Notes: a model not told the origin generated them from the sequence alone. DNA of 64,000 nt from Oscillospiraceae bacterium (GCA_015065135.1 SVQY01000002.1:36734-100733), one strand, 5' to 3'. Positions 44,401 through 53,700 are shown, numbered from the stretch's first letter. Made by a program: numbers and translations.

Positions 44401-47400
44401 GGCGCCGAGCATCTGGTCGCCCCCGAGATGAAGGCGATGGCACAGCTGCTCTCCAAGCTCGCCACCCTGCGCGGCATCAAGGATCCCGAGACCAGAGAGG
44501 TCATGAAGACCCTGCGCAGCTGGTACCTGCCGCAGAACGTCTGCCCCGATCAGGTGGACGGGGAGGGCAAGGCTGCCGACGGCTCCATCTACCGTGAGGA
44601 GATCGCCCGCATGATCGCGCTGATCGCGGACGGAGACGGCTTTCTTTCGGTGGCGGAGGTGAAGGATCTTGCCGCCATTCTGGGACACATCCGCAAGATC
44701 TACACCACCTATGACCGCGTTGTGATCGAGGGCAGGGCAGCATCGCTGGAGGCGACCGCCGGGGCACAGATCGAGCTGCTGCAGAAATACCTTGCCCTTG
44801 ACGAGAAGCGGAAGGTCAAATTCGTTGCCTTTCTGGAGAAGATGCGCAACGGTTATCTGTTCCAGACCCTTTCCCCCAGGCAGGTGCTGGAGACGCTGGA
44901 CTTTTTCGACAAGGACGGCGTGCTGCACCGTCTGTTTGCGGACATTCAGGGGGGCGTTGCCGGCGCCAACAGCGATTACGCGGATATGATGGCGCCCGTG
45001 ATCGGCTTTCTGGATCAGCACAAAAAATACGGCAAGCGGCTCTCGGGGGAGCGCATTGACTATGAGGGAGCCTCCATCACCTACGGACAAGCCATTGCCC
45101 TGTACCTGACCACCTTCCGCGAGCAGGCGCGCCTCGGACTGGAGGAGACCGGCATTTCCTTTATGGGAAAGGACGGCAGGGTGCAAAAGCTGGGCGGACG
45201 TGCCGTGAAGGATATCCGCACCGATCTGGAGGGGCGCTTTAACGATACCGACAGGGAATACATTGCCGTGATCAAGGCGTTGTTCCGGAGAGCGGGCGAG
45301 CTGAAGGTGCAGGCGGATACCGAGATCTTCGGCTTTACCAACGTGGAGGGCGGCTTCTATTTTCCCATTGTGCGCGATGCCATGGGGCGCGCCTCCAAGA
45401 CCTCGGATTTCCGCCAAGCCATGCGGGATGCCGCCGTGGTGGCGAACAAATCCTTTAACCAGAACATCAAGGAGGGCGCCAAGGGCAGACTGATGATCGG
45501 GGACGTGACCGAGATCGCCAACGCCCACGCCCGCGGCGTGGCACAGTATGCCAATCTCTTTACCCCCCTGCAGTCCTTTGACCGCGTCTGGAACAAGCAG
45601 ATCGAGGGGAAGGACGGCAAGCTGACCGTGCGCGAGCTGGTGAACGACCGCCTTTGGGCGAAGAAGGGGGAGCGCGGGCAGGCGGACAAGTACCTGCAAA
45701 AGCTCTTTTCCGATATTCAGGAGGTGGGCGCGCCCAAGGACGTGGGAGACGAGATCTACGGCAAGCTCCGCTCCGCCTACGTGTCGGCCGCCCTCGGACT
45801 GAACCTTTCCTCCTGCCTGAAGCAGTTTGGCTCCTACGGCTCCGCGCTGGTCTATCTGGATCCCGCAGACCTGCTGCGGGGCAGCGTGATGCGCGCCGAC
45901 ACGGCGAAGATGCGCCAATACTCCAAGGTGGCAAACGGCAGATTGTTTGACCGCTCTACCGTTCTTTCCGCCGAGACGAACCTTTCAAGAGACCCGTTCT
46001 CGGACGGTATCGGCAAAATGCAGGAGCTGGTGACGGCACCCGTGGAGAAGGCGGACACCCTGGTGGTGACCCGCCTGTGGAACGCCTGTCAGGTGAACGT
46101 GGAGCGCCGCCGGGGATATGCCATTGGCAGCGAGGAGAACCTGATCGCCGCCGGCAAGCTGCTGGACCGCGCCATCAACGACACCCAGTCCACCAACACG
46201 GCGGACACCCGCTCCGGCTTTCAGCGGGGCGGCAAGGTGATGCAGACCCTGACCATGTTTACCTCCGACTCGGTGAAGACCGTTTCCTACCTTTACGAGG
46301 GCGTGATGCGGATGTACTTTGCAAGGCAGCGCGTGAAGATGGGGATCGGCTCCGCCACGGAGGTAAAAGAAGCCAAGCGGTTTGCCGCGCGGGCGCTGTT
46401 CGCCTTCCTTTCCTCCACAGCCATTACCGTGGCGGTGATCCAGCTGATCAAATGGCTGCTGAAGCGGGACCGCGAGGAGGGGGAGACCCTTGCCGCGGAC
46501 GTTGGCGGCGAGGTGGTGGGACACATCCTTTCCATGTTCCCCCTGGTCTCCGACGTATACGATCTGCTTGCCAACGGCTATGAGATCGAGAACTTTGCCC
46601 TTGACACCGTGAACACCCTTGCCAAGACCGCCGCATCGGTGACCGAGACGGCTGTTGCCGCCGCAAGCGGGGAGCACGTGGACGAGAAAAAGCTTGCCTC
46701 CACCGTGAAGAACGCGGTGGTGGCGATCAGCAACGTGGTCGGCTTGCCCACAAGGAACGTGCACAATTACGTGACCGGTCTGATGAAGCGCTTTCTCGGC
46801 TCCTCTACCTACGGCTACACCTCCCTTTTTGAAAGCGACACCTATGCTGCCGACCTGCAGCAGGCGGTGGACGAGGGGGACGATCGCCTTGCCGAGAGCG
46901 TGCTGGAGATCCTTGCCGCAAGGGAGCAGGGCGGTGTGCTGCATCAGGGCGCCGCTGCGGAGCTGCTTTACCTTTACAAGGCAGGGCATGACGTGGTCGG
47001 CAGCGGCATTCCGAAGACCTATGACGGCAGGAAGGTGACCGCCGCCGAGCGCAAGAGACTGGCACGTGTTTACGGCAAGAGCAATGCCGTACTGGAGGAG
47101 CTGGTGGCGAGCGACCTCTATGCGGGTCTTGAGGACAAGGAAAAGGCAAGAGCCATTCAGCTGACCTACAGCACCTATCTTGCCGCTGCCAAGACCGAGG
47201 TTTACGGCGCAAAGCCGAAGGACAGCGCGATGATGGCGCAGCTGATCGAGCCCCACGTGCTGATGGCGACCCTGGGCAGGATAGACCTTTTGGAAAGTGA
47301 CGATCGGCAGACCCGCGCCGAGAAGGTGACGGCGTACCTGAACACCCTTGACCTTTCCGCAGATGAGAAATACGTGATCCTGTACGCTGCCGGCTATGAC

Positions 47401-47490
47401 AACAAAACAGTCAAGGCGGCGGTGACGAGGATCGCCAAGGCGAAGCTGCAGGGCGACGCACTGCAGGCGCTGCTTGCCGAAATGGCATAG
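38494..47490 (+). CDS. Giant phage polyvalent protein (2998 aa) with metalloprotease motif and LPD-type domains
   Basis: Starts at ATG 38494 behind AAGGAG. The N-terminal ~200 residues are Gly/Ala-rich and partly hydrophobic (GAISIPIGAYNLIAGTF, PTLLISLIPHVGTPIAQG). An acidic Glu/Lys/Pro linker lies at about 520-600. A zinc-protease motif HELFHD is at 713-718 (MPTase-like). A module at about 890-1400 has CLYCYV (C1013, C1016) and a series of barrel-like strands (GLAYTKKADFARIF, GINMSVF, GAVFVATND, VVIPFHIV). An AT-rich segment covers 1463-1660. The C-terminal third resembles LPD38-type regions, with a transmembrane helix near 2640. Probably an internal virion protein ejected with DNA. Confidence 0.85.
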   Translation: MAKLKVDITKPMGSRQNSQNKLVFDPSANDRRYISGAEYLGGKLVSGAISIPIGAYNLIAGTFDQLAGNSYAAQKRYAENSATFLSKRMDEEYKPDGFMQFTGAVAEGVGQMVPTLLISLIPHVGTPIAQGLQFAGYMGMNVEDAANTTGNLGWQEYTYGALLGGFETALEAVGGKVGGWIGGTKVFNVAKGAATKGATSAAAKAGKLGVATVGANMLKGGATEFTEEFIEAYGEVFLQRALQINPDAQYSFQDALYAGAVGFAAGASISGAGSTLNTTASRLAGKRVMDAGEADLTVAAATEISTAFQATGEMQNAALKVLQDNLVAWEHTADKSGAQAQMILGNIRNAMTVCENYAAQRGTYDAVTKNPEKFLPYARALFGEQITAEDLKSPDSTIVRYIAAANWATGEVNKWQVRAERARMAEEVARIKEGRQQALHVSEADWNGESAVYEVAAGTYAFVTGKGGNYTVMVGPDTEHVQAYADKEGSNVLSKEQVAALLAAFKRGEAPMVAPDGKEQAPASRAEEGAEEAYDGYFEKDAEQAEKDGAKDGEGDAKQALGEEAPDIEESAEKAPEKAPEKEAERADGDKTAAPAEKPKKTGVTGKRDLLLASYGSDVKARAAKLVKGIETLSAERRAAIYETVSSATNIDKESLAAACAFEAGRPGLVLYFNSDMNKEGSAHKGAQKVFASGARVVAVAKGIEGVKSVLVHELFHDVRAAGVGLQLERLAIATGDAARMEETAKRYCDHFAARYGTATLEEFRKAGDYKTILDMVYAFDEKYKDQLKGQSLAEEVAAVEIGEKLGTKRFMRRLALSEAMAGKKGLLRRIFARMRAMMARYGCRLYPTHLGTLEHAYLMAVRDARVAEAIKELTEISARSGNVFFSLKEKDRINERSRKYYESNRGKNPQLDDGMIAAAEEDIERIAEEMLQYMDILNNEGKRYLPEEVLGSTIFANGSYGKTVENTTICYRTLAYNDFVDEVKKQIGRPLTVKESFLASQMLYEIAKEPQCLYCYVSLDRKAYDEALLSYLAQRDEVLRLYAKSDKSAAAKAELYQHFLRMRYDAEGNSITSGTKRKDTREMSERFYAWLKAADDGKRAVTHADIATAERRSEIVAAGGNAAGQVLDVEKYAQSASWAKKSESYRSYNGEILKMGERTVRRLNAHYGLRFYSFSEYTAAFIVENMQQIRDASLRGLKGLAYTKKADFARIFAPTGMGINMSVFGKQDADGNVVEDSLQGAAWEEVKALREKHRNVGAVFVATNDALVDWALKQDWIDVVIPFHIVRTGANVAEFYKWTNYSGEQADVTSEGKSLYISPVEHNNDKARFLELCRERGIKPRFEKWVQDPNYMKLVNETRLAVSETTPLVPVFDAGAALRSFRQFVKEGGYYGDWYREGADYAAAVEQVAADVLAGRAANEVEYGRQDRLEAMQNADRRQHRRHESDAKLDLGEENKKAPADGETKYSIGATEDGHKYVALDGNLFLKKDGTEMTPKEAYNALVGQKIMLEDGDVITFVKNLHGKKLYNELFRKLPGYEEGIDVRAISESINRNILEVVSASNAQTRNESQRHPHVDIKDFDQREVYVTDGNEVYRLELCIANLTDGTKIAYVKRYIEKAERVIADKIKKAETARQSPLNRPSDNSIPQNSEKSTPSAQKNAENDAKGALGDGKEGRVPSRGMTQRRIANASRWRVYDRKEIAAIVEGLLADDAYNAEGFEIRLSGMNREELIDYLWEKVNSTDAEYLPRVYEKIADFVLTNALVEQVEFDSYEEAALETAQATHRVLADYRHKLDLTPLAAEIRHKYDKKGARSVVSRWHKKGGLSVDGIVANINEELRAEGSDVQLTEDAHPSEILSEIIAAFDRSVDTIKEHFDTESSLQFSSEEDMLAFRDKVKRRLFEGVKNAGKETKHARFAQNYERVILELRKRMKQQRRELEAATGKQNVYALAVIRARELAEMVKQRKYVGAEHLVAPEMKAMAQLLSKLATLRGIKDPETREVMKTLRSWYLPQNVCPDQVDGEGKAADGSIYREEIARMIALIADGDGFLSVAEVKDLAAILGHIRKIYTTYDRVVIEGRAASLEATAGAQIELLQKYLALDEKRKVKFVAFLEKMRNGYLFQTLSPRQVLETLDFFDKDGVLHRLFADIQGGVAGANSDYADMMAPVIGFLDQHKKYGKRLSGERIDYEGASITYGQAIALYLTTFREQARLGLEETGISFMGKDGRVQKLGGRAVKDIRTDLEGRFNDTDREYIAVIKALFRRAGELKVQADTEIFGFTNVEGGFYFPIVRDAMGRASKTSDFRQAMRDAAVVANKSFNQNIKEGAKGRLMIGDVTEIANAHARGVAQYANLFTPLQSFDRVWNKQIEGKDGKLTVRELVNDRLWAKKGERGQADKYLQKLFSDIQEVGAPKDVGDEIYGKLRSAYVSAALGLNLSSCLKQFGSYGSALVYLDPADLLRGSVMRADTAKMRQYSKVANGRLFDRSTVLSAETNLSRDPFSDGIGKMQELVTAPVEKADTLVVTRLWNACQVNVERRRGYAIGSEENLIAAGKLLDRAINDTQSTNTADTRSGFQRGGKVMQTLTMFTSDSVKTVSYLYEGVMRMYFARQRVKMGIGSATEVKEAKRFAARALFAFLSSTAITVAVIQLIKWLLKRDREEGETLAADVGGEVVGHILSMFPLVSDVYDLLANGYEIENFALDTVNTLAKTAASVTETAVAAASGEHVDEKKLASTVKNAVVAISNVVGLPTRNVHNYVTGLMKRFLGSSTYGYTSLFESDTYAADLQQAVDEGDDRLAESVLEILAAREQGGVLHQGAAAELLYLYKAGHDVVGSGIPKTYDGRKVTAAERKRLARVYGKSNAVLEELVASDLYAGLEDKEKARAIQLTYSTYLAAAKTEVYGAKPKDSAMMAQLIEPHVLMATLGRIDLLESDDRQTRAEKVTAYLNTLDLSADEKYVILYAAGYDNKTVKAAVTRIAKAKLQGDALQALLAEMA

Positions 47491-47767
47491 GTAGGGACAA
47501 GAGTGTGAGTTAAACACGCCCACAACCGCATTTTTCGGGCGTTTTCGCTTGCACTTTCCTTGTAAAGTCACACTTTGACTTCGTCAAGTGCAAGCCAAAC
47601 CACCTCGAAAACCCTCGCCCGTGGGTCGCAGAGCTCGGAGTAGGCGAATTTGTGTCAAGGCAAGGAAAAAGCCGACGGGAATATGTGGATATTGCCAAGG
47701 CTTTTGACACAGCATCGGCACATATTCGCCACTCCGAGCCGTGTTCAACTCACTCTCTTGTCCCTAT
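47491..47767 (+). ncRNA. Structured RNA candidate (three-way junction), or a MITE-like element
   Basis: The ends 47491-47518 and 47740-47767 are complementary over 28 positions (two mismatches, one G-T pair). Inside, arm B (47633-47654 with 47719-47739) forms a ~20-bp stem that abuts the outer stem directly. Arm A contains nested stems: CGGGCG / CGCCCG, TTTTCG / CGAAAA and GCTTGCACTT / AAGTGCAAGC. No convincing ORF is present. It follows the giant gene stop immediately and ends 2 nt before a strong terminator. The alternative is a mobile MITE: the ends read TA-GGGACAAGAG and CTCTTGTCCC-TA, which would suit IS630-type TA duplication. Confidence 0.6.
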
Positions 47768-47768
47768 G

Positions 47769-47806
47769 GGAGAGCCAAACAGTACTCCGTTTGGCTCTCC
47801 TTTTTT
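47769..47806 (+). terminator. Strong intrinsic terminator after the structured element
   Basis: GGAGAGCCAAAC / GTTTGGCTCTCC, 8-nt loop, TTTTTT. It separates the packaging/ejection genes from the capsid/tail genes. Confidence 0.88.
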
Positions 47807-47820
47807 CTTTTTCAAAAAAC

Positions 47821-47860
47821 GCAAAATGGTGACTTTTGGAAAACCCATCCGTGCTACGAT
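47821..47860 (+). promoter_or_regulatory. Putative phage late promoter, copy 2
   Basis: First 33 bp identical to 32048-32080; -10-like TACGAT at the same offset (34 bp). It lies directly after the terminator and before the scaffold/capsid genes. A hairpin GGTAAAT-CCA-ATTTACC follows in the leader. Confidence 0.55.
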
Positions 47861-47933
47861 TATCGCAAGGTAAATCCAATTTACCGTTTGGTAAGGCGGT
47901 TTTTCCGATCACGAGGGGAAGGAGGAAGGCAGG

Positions 47934-48050
47934 ATGAGCAATAAGTTTGCAACCAATCAGAGCGGCGTGATCAAGGCACCCAAGCCTGTAAACGACCCGA
48001 AGGCGAGCGTTAAGACCGGCGACGATCTGCGCGTGAAGAAATCCAAGTAA
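47934..48050 (+). CDS. Small basic phage protein, 38 aa
   Basis: Below the ORF track cut-off. ATG 47934 is preceded by GGAAGGAGGAAGGC, and the stop is TAA 48050. The peptide starts MSNKFATNQSG and ends DDLRVKKSK; it is Lys-rich and probably disordered. It is first in the second late operon, 41 bp before the scaffold gene. Function unknown; a small head protein is possible. Confidence 0.65.
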   Translation: MSNKFATNQSGVIKAPKPVNDPKASVKTGDDLRVKKSK

Positions 48051-48091
48051 GCGCAACCAAAAACACAAAAAACAAAGCAAGGAGAAGCAGT

Positions 48092-48739
48092 ATGGATCAG
48101 AACAAAAAAGAGTACGACCCCTTTGACGAGGATGATTTTTTCGCCCTTGACGATGACGAGGACAGCGAGGAGCAGGAAGCCGAGAGCGCTGCCGAGGATG
48201 CCGAGGACGGGGAGGATGCCGACGAGGATGCCGGCAAGGAAACCGACGACGAGGACCCCGACGAGGAGGACGATCCCGACGAGGAGGACGATCCCGACGA
48301 GGAGGATCCCGATGAGGAGGGCACCGACGGCGGTGAGAAGGGCGGCAAGAGCGACGGTGCCGAGGAAAAGGGCACCGACTTTGCGGCAAGGGAGGAGAGT
48401 GACCGACTGGAGATCGAAAAGGCGTTCCCCGGCATCACCCTGAAATCCCTGAAGGATCTGAAGAACGCAAAGCGCTTCGGCGAGCTGCGGGACAAGGGAA
48501 TGACCGCCACCGAAGCATTCCTTGCCACCAACCACGAGCTGCTGACCCGACAGGCGGAGCAGCAGGGTGCCGGAAAAGCCACCGGCAAGGCACACCTGCA
48601 GAGCGTGGCGGGGAAGGCAGGCGCAAGGGCTGCCGGTCAGATGACGAGACAGGAGCGCGCCTTTGCAAGAGAGTTCTTGCCCGACGGGATGTCGGACAAG
48701 GACATCGAGAAGCTGTACAACAGCGTTAAAACCCAATAA
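48092..48739 (+). CDS. Probable capsid scaffolding protein
   Basis: 215 aa. The first 110 residues are extremely acidic (EDPDEEDDPDEEDDPDEE), and the C-terminal half is basic and helical (AKRFGELRDKGMTATEAFLATNHELL, RQERAFAREFLPDGMSDKDIEKLY). Position just before the capsid gene and the acidic/helical composition are typical of scaffolds of short-tailed phages. AAGGAGAAGC precedes the start. Confidence 0.75.
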   Translation: MDQNKKEYDPFDEDDFFALDDDEDSEEQEAESAAEDAEDGEDADEDAGKETDDEDPDEEDDPDEEDDPDEEDPDEEGTDGGEKGGKSDGAEEKGTDFAAREESDRLEIEKAFPGITLKSLKDLKNAKRFGELRDKGMTATEAFLATNHELLTRQAEQQGAGKATGKAHLQSVAGKAGARAAGQMTRQERAFAREFLPDGMSDKDIEKLYNSVKTQ

Positions 48740-48760
48740 CAACAGAAAGGAATTTGAAAA

Positions 48761-49876
48761 ATGGGAGTAGTTTTTTCCACCACAAACAGTGGTATCAATG
48801 AGCAGAACAATGCACTGATCGGCAGATACGAGACCCCGATCAGGATGATCATCAAGAACGAGAGCGACCAGTGCGCCAAGAACGATGATCTGGTAAAGGC
48901 ACTTTTCGAGGTGCAGAAATCCAAGAAATTCGGTGAGAGCATCGTGACCGAGAACGAGTTCGATCTCTTTACCCCCACCGACGAGGGCGGCAAGGCGCCC
49001 AACGTCACCTACAAGACCGTTGCGGAGAAGTTCCTGAAGCACACCACCTTCAAGAGCCAGTTCCGCATCACCCAGGAGATGATGGAGGACTCCCTCACCA
49101 ATCAGATCACCGCGAAGGCAGAGAAGCACACCCGCTCCTACTACCGCACCCGTAATCTGTTTGCCTCCAAGCTGCTCTCCGGTGCCCTTGGCGGCGCGGA
49201 TGGCACCAACAAGACCATCACCTTTGGCTCCAAGAGCGCGCAGAAGACCTTCGACATCACCACCGCTGACGGCAAGGCGCTCTTTTCCGCTCTGCACGAG
49301 ACCGGCGCCAACCGCTTCTATCACATCCTCGGCTCCGGTGTGAAGATCTCCAACGCCGCCGTGAAGGCAGCCCTTTCCGCGGGCGTGGAGAAGATCCGCA
49401 ACATGAAGGATGAGACCGGCTATGCCATGGGCTACACCGCCGATACCATCGTGATCCCCGGCGACGACTACCCGCTGGAGCAGGCAGTGAAGGAGGTGCT
49501 GGGCTCCGAGTACGGCAACGGCGAGGGCGGCGTGCTTTCCGGCTCCATCAACATCCATTACGGCAACTGGACCCTGGTGGTGGATCCCCTGTGGGTACGC
49601 GCCGACAAGACCGTGCATCCCATTGTGGTGATGTCCTCGCAGGCGCGCCGCAATCTGCAGGCTGCCATCTTCTTTGACCGTCGCCCCCTCACCATCCGCG
49701 CACACGTGGATCAGGAGACCGACGACTACATCTGGAACGGCTCTGCCCGTATGGTGGGCGGCTTTACCACCCACAAGCACGCGTGCCTGTTTGAGATCCT
49801 GGACAACAACACCACGGTGCTGCTGGATAAGGGTGTCGCCGGCACCTCCACCGAGTCCCAGCTGATCTCGCTGTAA
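48761..49876 (+). CDS. Major capsid protein (HK97-fold)
   Basis: 371 aa. Pattern typical of the N-arm, E-loop and P-domain: KKFGESIVTENEF, VTYKTVAEKFLKHTTFKSQFRITQEMMEDS, LHETGANRFYHILGSGVKISNAAVKAAL and WTLVVDPLWV. It follows the scaffold and precedes the adaptor, with AGAAAGGAA upstream. Confidence 0.85.
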   Translation: MGVVFSTTNSGINEQNNALIGRYETPIRMIIKNESDQCAKNDDLVKALFEVQKSKKFGESIVTENEFDLFTPTDEGGKAPNVTYKTVAEKFLKHTTFKSQFRITQEMMEDSLTNQITAKAEKHTRSYYRTRNLFASKLLSGALGGADGTNKTITFGSKSAQKTFDITTADGKALFSALHETGANRFYHILGSGVKISNAAVKAALSAGVEKIRNMKDETGYAMGYTADTIVIPGDDYPLEQAVKEVLGSEYGNGEGGVLSGSINIHYGNWTLVVDPLWVRADKTVHPIVVMSSQARRNLQAAIFFDRRPLTIRAHVDQETDDYIWNGSARMVGGFTTHKHACLFEILDNNTTVLLDKGVAGTSTESQLISL

Positions 49877-50739
49877 TGACCTACCGGGAATTGAAGGAGG
49901 AGGTCATCGATCTCGGCTTTGACTCCCGGATCGACGACCCCCGCGTGCTGGTATCGGCGACGAATCGCGCCGTGCGCCATATCCGTCGCTTTTACCCCGC
50001 CCGCGAGCGATCGGTATTTTTGCAGACGGCACCCGTCTGCCATCACCCTGCGGCGACCCCTGTGCCCACCGCCCTTCGCTTTGAGGGGCGGGAGGTGGCG
50101 GCGTTCTCCTTTTCCTACGTGGGAGAAGGGAGCATGACCCTGCGCTTTGGGGAGGAGACCCGCACCGAGGCGCTTGCGGCGCCCGGGTGGCGTGACAAAA
50201 AGGTGATCCTGCCCGCCCGTCTGGATCTGCAGGTCACCTTCAACGGCAAGGCCCACCTGACGGTGCGGCACTTTGCCATGCTGCCCCTGACCGACAGCAC
50301 CGACTGTGAGGCGCTGCTGCCCGTTTGCGAGGAGCGGACGGTCTGCTATGACCTGAAGGAGGCGAACCCCCGCTTTCTTGCCCTTGGCGGTGTGCCGCAG
50401 CGGTCTGACGGCACCGGGATCCATAACTACACCCTGACGGGCAGTCTGCTGCGACTGCCTGCAGAGCATTGCGGCACCGTGACGGTATCGGTCATCCGCT
50501 TGCCCTGCACGGCGACGCTGGAATGCTTTACCGGGGCGCTGCAGGATACCGAGCCCGATTGCCCCGCGGAGCTTGTGGATCTGCTGCCGCTGCTGGTTGC
50601 CTCCTACCTCTGGCTGGATCTGGAGCCGGAGAAGGCGCAGTATTACAAATCCTGCTTTGACGAGCAGTACCGTATGTGGCGGCTGCAGCAGAGCTTCAAG
50701 GGTGACGGCACAGTGACGAGCAGAAAGGGGTGGCACTGA
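49876..50739 (+). CDS. Probable head-tail adaptor protein
   Basis: 287 aa; ATG overlaps the capsid stop (TAATG). The start, MTYRELKEEVIDLGFDSRIDDPRVLVSATNRAVRHI-like, resembles the helical N-terminus of gp4-type adaptors. The rest is beta-rich, and the C-terminus is helical (LVDLLPLLVASYLWLDLEPEKAQYYKSCFDEQY), a common feature in adaptors. Assigned mainly from position. Confidence 0.6.
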   Translation: MTYRELKEEVIDLGFDSRIDDPRVLVSATNRAVRHIRRFYPARERSVFLQTAPVCHHPAATPVPTALRFEGREVAAFSFSYVGEGSMTLRFGEETRTEALAAPGWRDKKVILPARLDLQVTFNGKAHLTVRHFAMLPLTDSTDCEALLPVCEERTVCYDLKEANPRFLALGGVPQRSDGTGIHNYTLTGSLLRLPAEHCGTVTVSVIRLPCTATLECFTGALQDTEPDCPAELVDLLPLLVASYLWLDLEPEKAQYYKSCFDEQYRMWRLQQSFKGDGTVTSRKGWH

Positions 50740-53700
50740 TGGCACGCAGAAAATATGCGGATCTTGCCGCGGCGCGCACCGAGTATGCGCGGCTGCTGCC
50801 CGACACCAAGCAGGGCTTCAGGGGGGTGGATCTTGCATCCTCCCCCCACAGAGCAGCGCCCTATCGCCTGCCCGATTGCAGGAATATGTACCGCGACTAT
50901 CGCAGCGACGAGGGCGGCGCGGTGGAGACGATCCCCGGCTTCCGCCGCCTTGCCTCGCTGGAGACGTATATCAAAGAAACCGAGCCTTACTGTGCGGCGG
51001 ATGAGATCTTCGGTCTCCACCGCTTTGATGCCCTTGGGGACACCTATCTTTGCGTGCATAAGGGCGCGCGGCTTTACCTTTGCAAGGAGTCGGAGGTCGA
51101 TACCGGCCCGTGGATATCACCCACGGACAGCTTTGTGAAGGCAAGCCCCTCGGTCTCCTTTGCCTACAACGGCTTTCTCTATCTGCTGGACGGGCACGGC
51201 TACAGCATGGTGAGCGCGAGGGAGGTGGACGGAGAGCGCTGTTTTTTTTCAACGTCTCTTTCTCCGGACGCGCCCCTGGTGTACACGCCCCTGGTCTATG
51301 CCTTTGGCAAGCGTTACGAGCAGCGGAATATGCTTTCCGATGCTTACCGCGTGCGGGAGCTGGGCAGCGCCCTGACCGACGCTGCACCGAGCGAAGCCGG
51401 ACAGGAGACCGCGAGCTCCAAATACGTCGGACAGGACGGCTTTGCTTATTTGAGCAGCTATACGTCGTCGCAGGTCTTTGAGAATACCCGTGCCACCTTT
51501 GGTATATTGCAGGATTGCAGCGACCTTGTCCATTCGGAAGCAGGGACGGTGATAGCTTCCAATCTGACCGGCCTGGCGCTGGTGCTGACAGGGGAGACGG
51601 ATTGCAGCCCGAGAGAGACGTCCTTTGCCTGCTACACAGGACTGACCGCGCTGTATCTGCGCACCGAGGGCAGCGGCGTGCTGAAGCTGCCCGCCCGCTC
51701 CGACGGCACCGCCGCAGCCTCCTACGGCTTTCGCATGAGCGATGGTGGCAGGGTGTTTTACAGCAAGCCCCTTGGTGATGAGGGGAAGATGTTTGAGGAT
51801 ATGGCGGCAGCCTCTGCCTATCTGCCCCCCAACGTGACGCTGCACAGGGGGGAGACGGTGGAGCTTATGCTGGACGACACCGTCGGCATCGTGCTTGGCG
51901 GCATAGACTCGGGCAATTTCCGCCTTGGCTCTGCCCCTGTTGATACGGATACGGACCACCCCGTAGGCTTTTACGCCAACGAAAGCGGCGCGGGCGTGTT
52001 GACGGCGCTGGACAGTGCCCCCGCGGGACGGTATTTCTATCACGGCAAGGTCGCCAACAAGGATGGCGTGAACGAGCGCGTGATATGGCTGCGGGTACAG
52101 GTGCTGGAGGAGGGCGAGACATGGGAGCCGGTGCAGGACGTATTCGGCTACGATGCGGTGCCCACCGTGATGCAGCTGCCCGAAAAGACAAAGCGGATCC
52201 TGCACGCAAGGGACGGGGATTACGAGGTCCCCGTGGGCACGGTACTGGACGAAGCCGGGAACGTGGTAGCCGTTGGCGGTATGCTGCGGCGGGGCGAGAA
52301 TACGGTCGAGATCGAGGCGGAGGCGACCCCCTACCGCTTTCAGACGGCGGACGGCGACTATCAGGGCACCGGCATGGAAGCCATTCACGGCTGCACCCTG
52401 GCGGCGATCTACGACGACCGCATCTTCCTTTCCGGCAATCCGTCGCTGCCCAACACCGTATTTTACAGCCAGCGAAACGACACGGGAGAAAACGACCCCC
52501 GTTATTTCGGCGTGCTGAATTACGTGAACGACGGGGAGGGCTTTGACCCCGTTACCGCCATGTTCAGCTTTTCCGACACCCTTTGCGTGGCGAAGAAGAA
52601 TGCCGTTTACTACCATCAGGGCGCGGACGGGGACGATATAGCGACCAGGATCTACCCCGCGGTACGGGGCAATATGGGTCTTGGCTGTCTTGGCGCCTGC
52701 TGCAATTTTCTGGACGACCCCGTGATGCTGACAAGAGAAGGCGTGTGGGGCGTGAACAAGGAGACCCTGACCCTGGAGCGCACCCTTGGCAGAAGATCCG
52801 CCCTGATAGACCCGAGGCTGCTGAAGGAGCAGGAGCCCGAGCGCGCCGTTATGGTGGAATGGGAGGGCTATCTCTGCCTTTTTATAAACGGAAACGTTTA
52901 TATGGCGGACTCCCGTGCCATGTACACCGACGATCAGGGGAACACCCAGTATGAATGGTGGTACCTGACCGATATCGGCGTATGGCGCCCCGACACGGGC
53001 GTGCGGCAGCATTACTGGAGATCCGTGACGGGCGAGCTGCTTTATGAGGGCACCTCTCTGGAGGGGCTGACTGCCACCTTTGACGGCGGCACCTACACCC
53101 TTGCCGCCACCGACCTGGATCTGCGGTTTTCTGCCGACGAGGTAAAGACCGTGACCTTCAAGCTGAACGGAGACGTGGAGAACAGGCTTTCCGGCGCCTT
53201 GCGCGAGGGGCGGCTGTATCTGGTATACCAAACCGACGAGCTGGAGCGGGAGGGCAGGTTTTATGCCGCACACCATCCGCTGGTGATGGGCGCACGGCTC
53301 TTTTTTGCAGCGGATGGGGCGGTATTTCTTTTCAATAACGACAAGCGCGGCGAGAGCGTTGACGGCGAGGAGATGCCGCCCGACAGGCTGCACCGCAGCT
53401 TTTATCACTTTGACGGCTGCAGCATTGACAGCCGCTTTTCCACGCGACTGGACGATTGCGACGTGCCGCACCTGACCAAAAGCACCTCGCCGAGATCGCT
53501 GACCGTCCGCTCGAAGCGGATGGACGGCTCCTCCTTCTCGCTGCACGTGTACACCGACCGCGATCCCGCTTACCGCGAGGACTTTACGGTAGCGCCCCAG
53601 ACGGCGTACGGCGCGGACTATGCCGCCACCGCCTATCTTGCGGGGCAGGGCATTGTGACGGTGGGCGGTGAGCACCGCAAGGGCTGGCTGGAGAAGCAAT

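Noticed and set aside
43453-45918. 821-aa minus-strand ORF inside the giant gene (also 38503-41061, 41152-42921, 45985-47571)
   Set aside because: His/Gly/Leu-rich frames without ribosome sites, typical antisense open frames of GC-rich genes.
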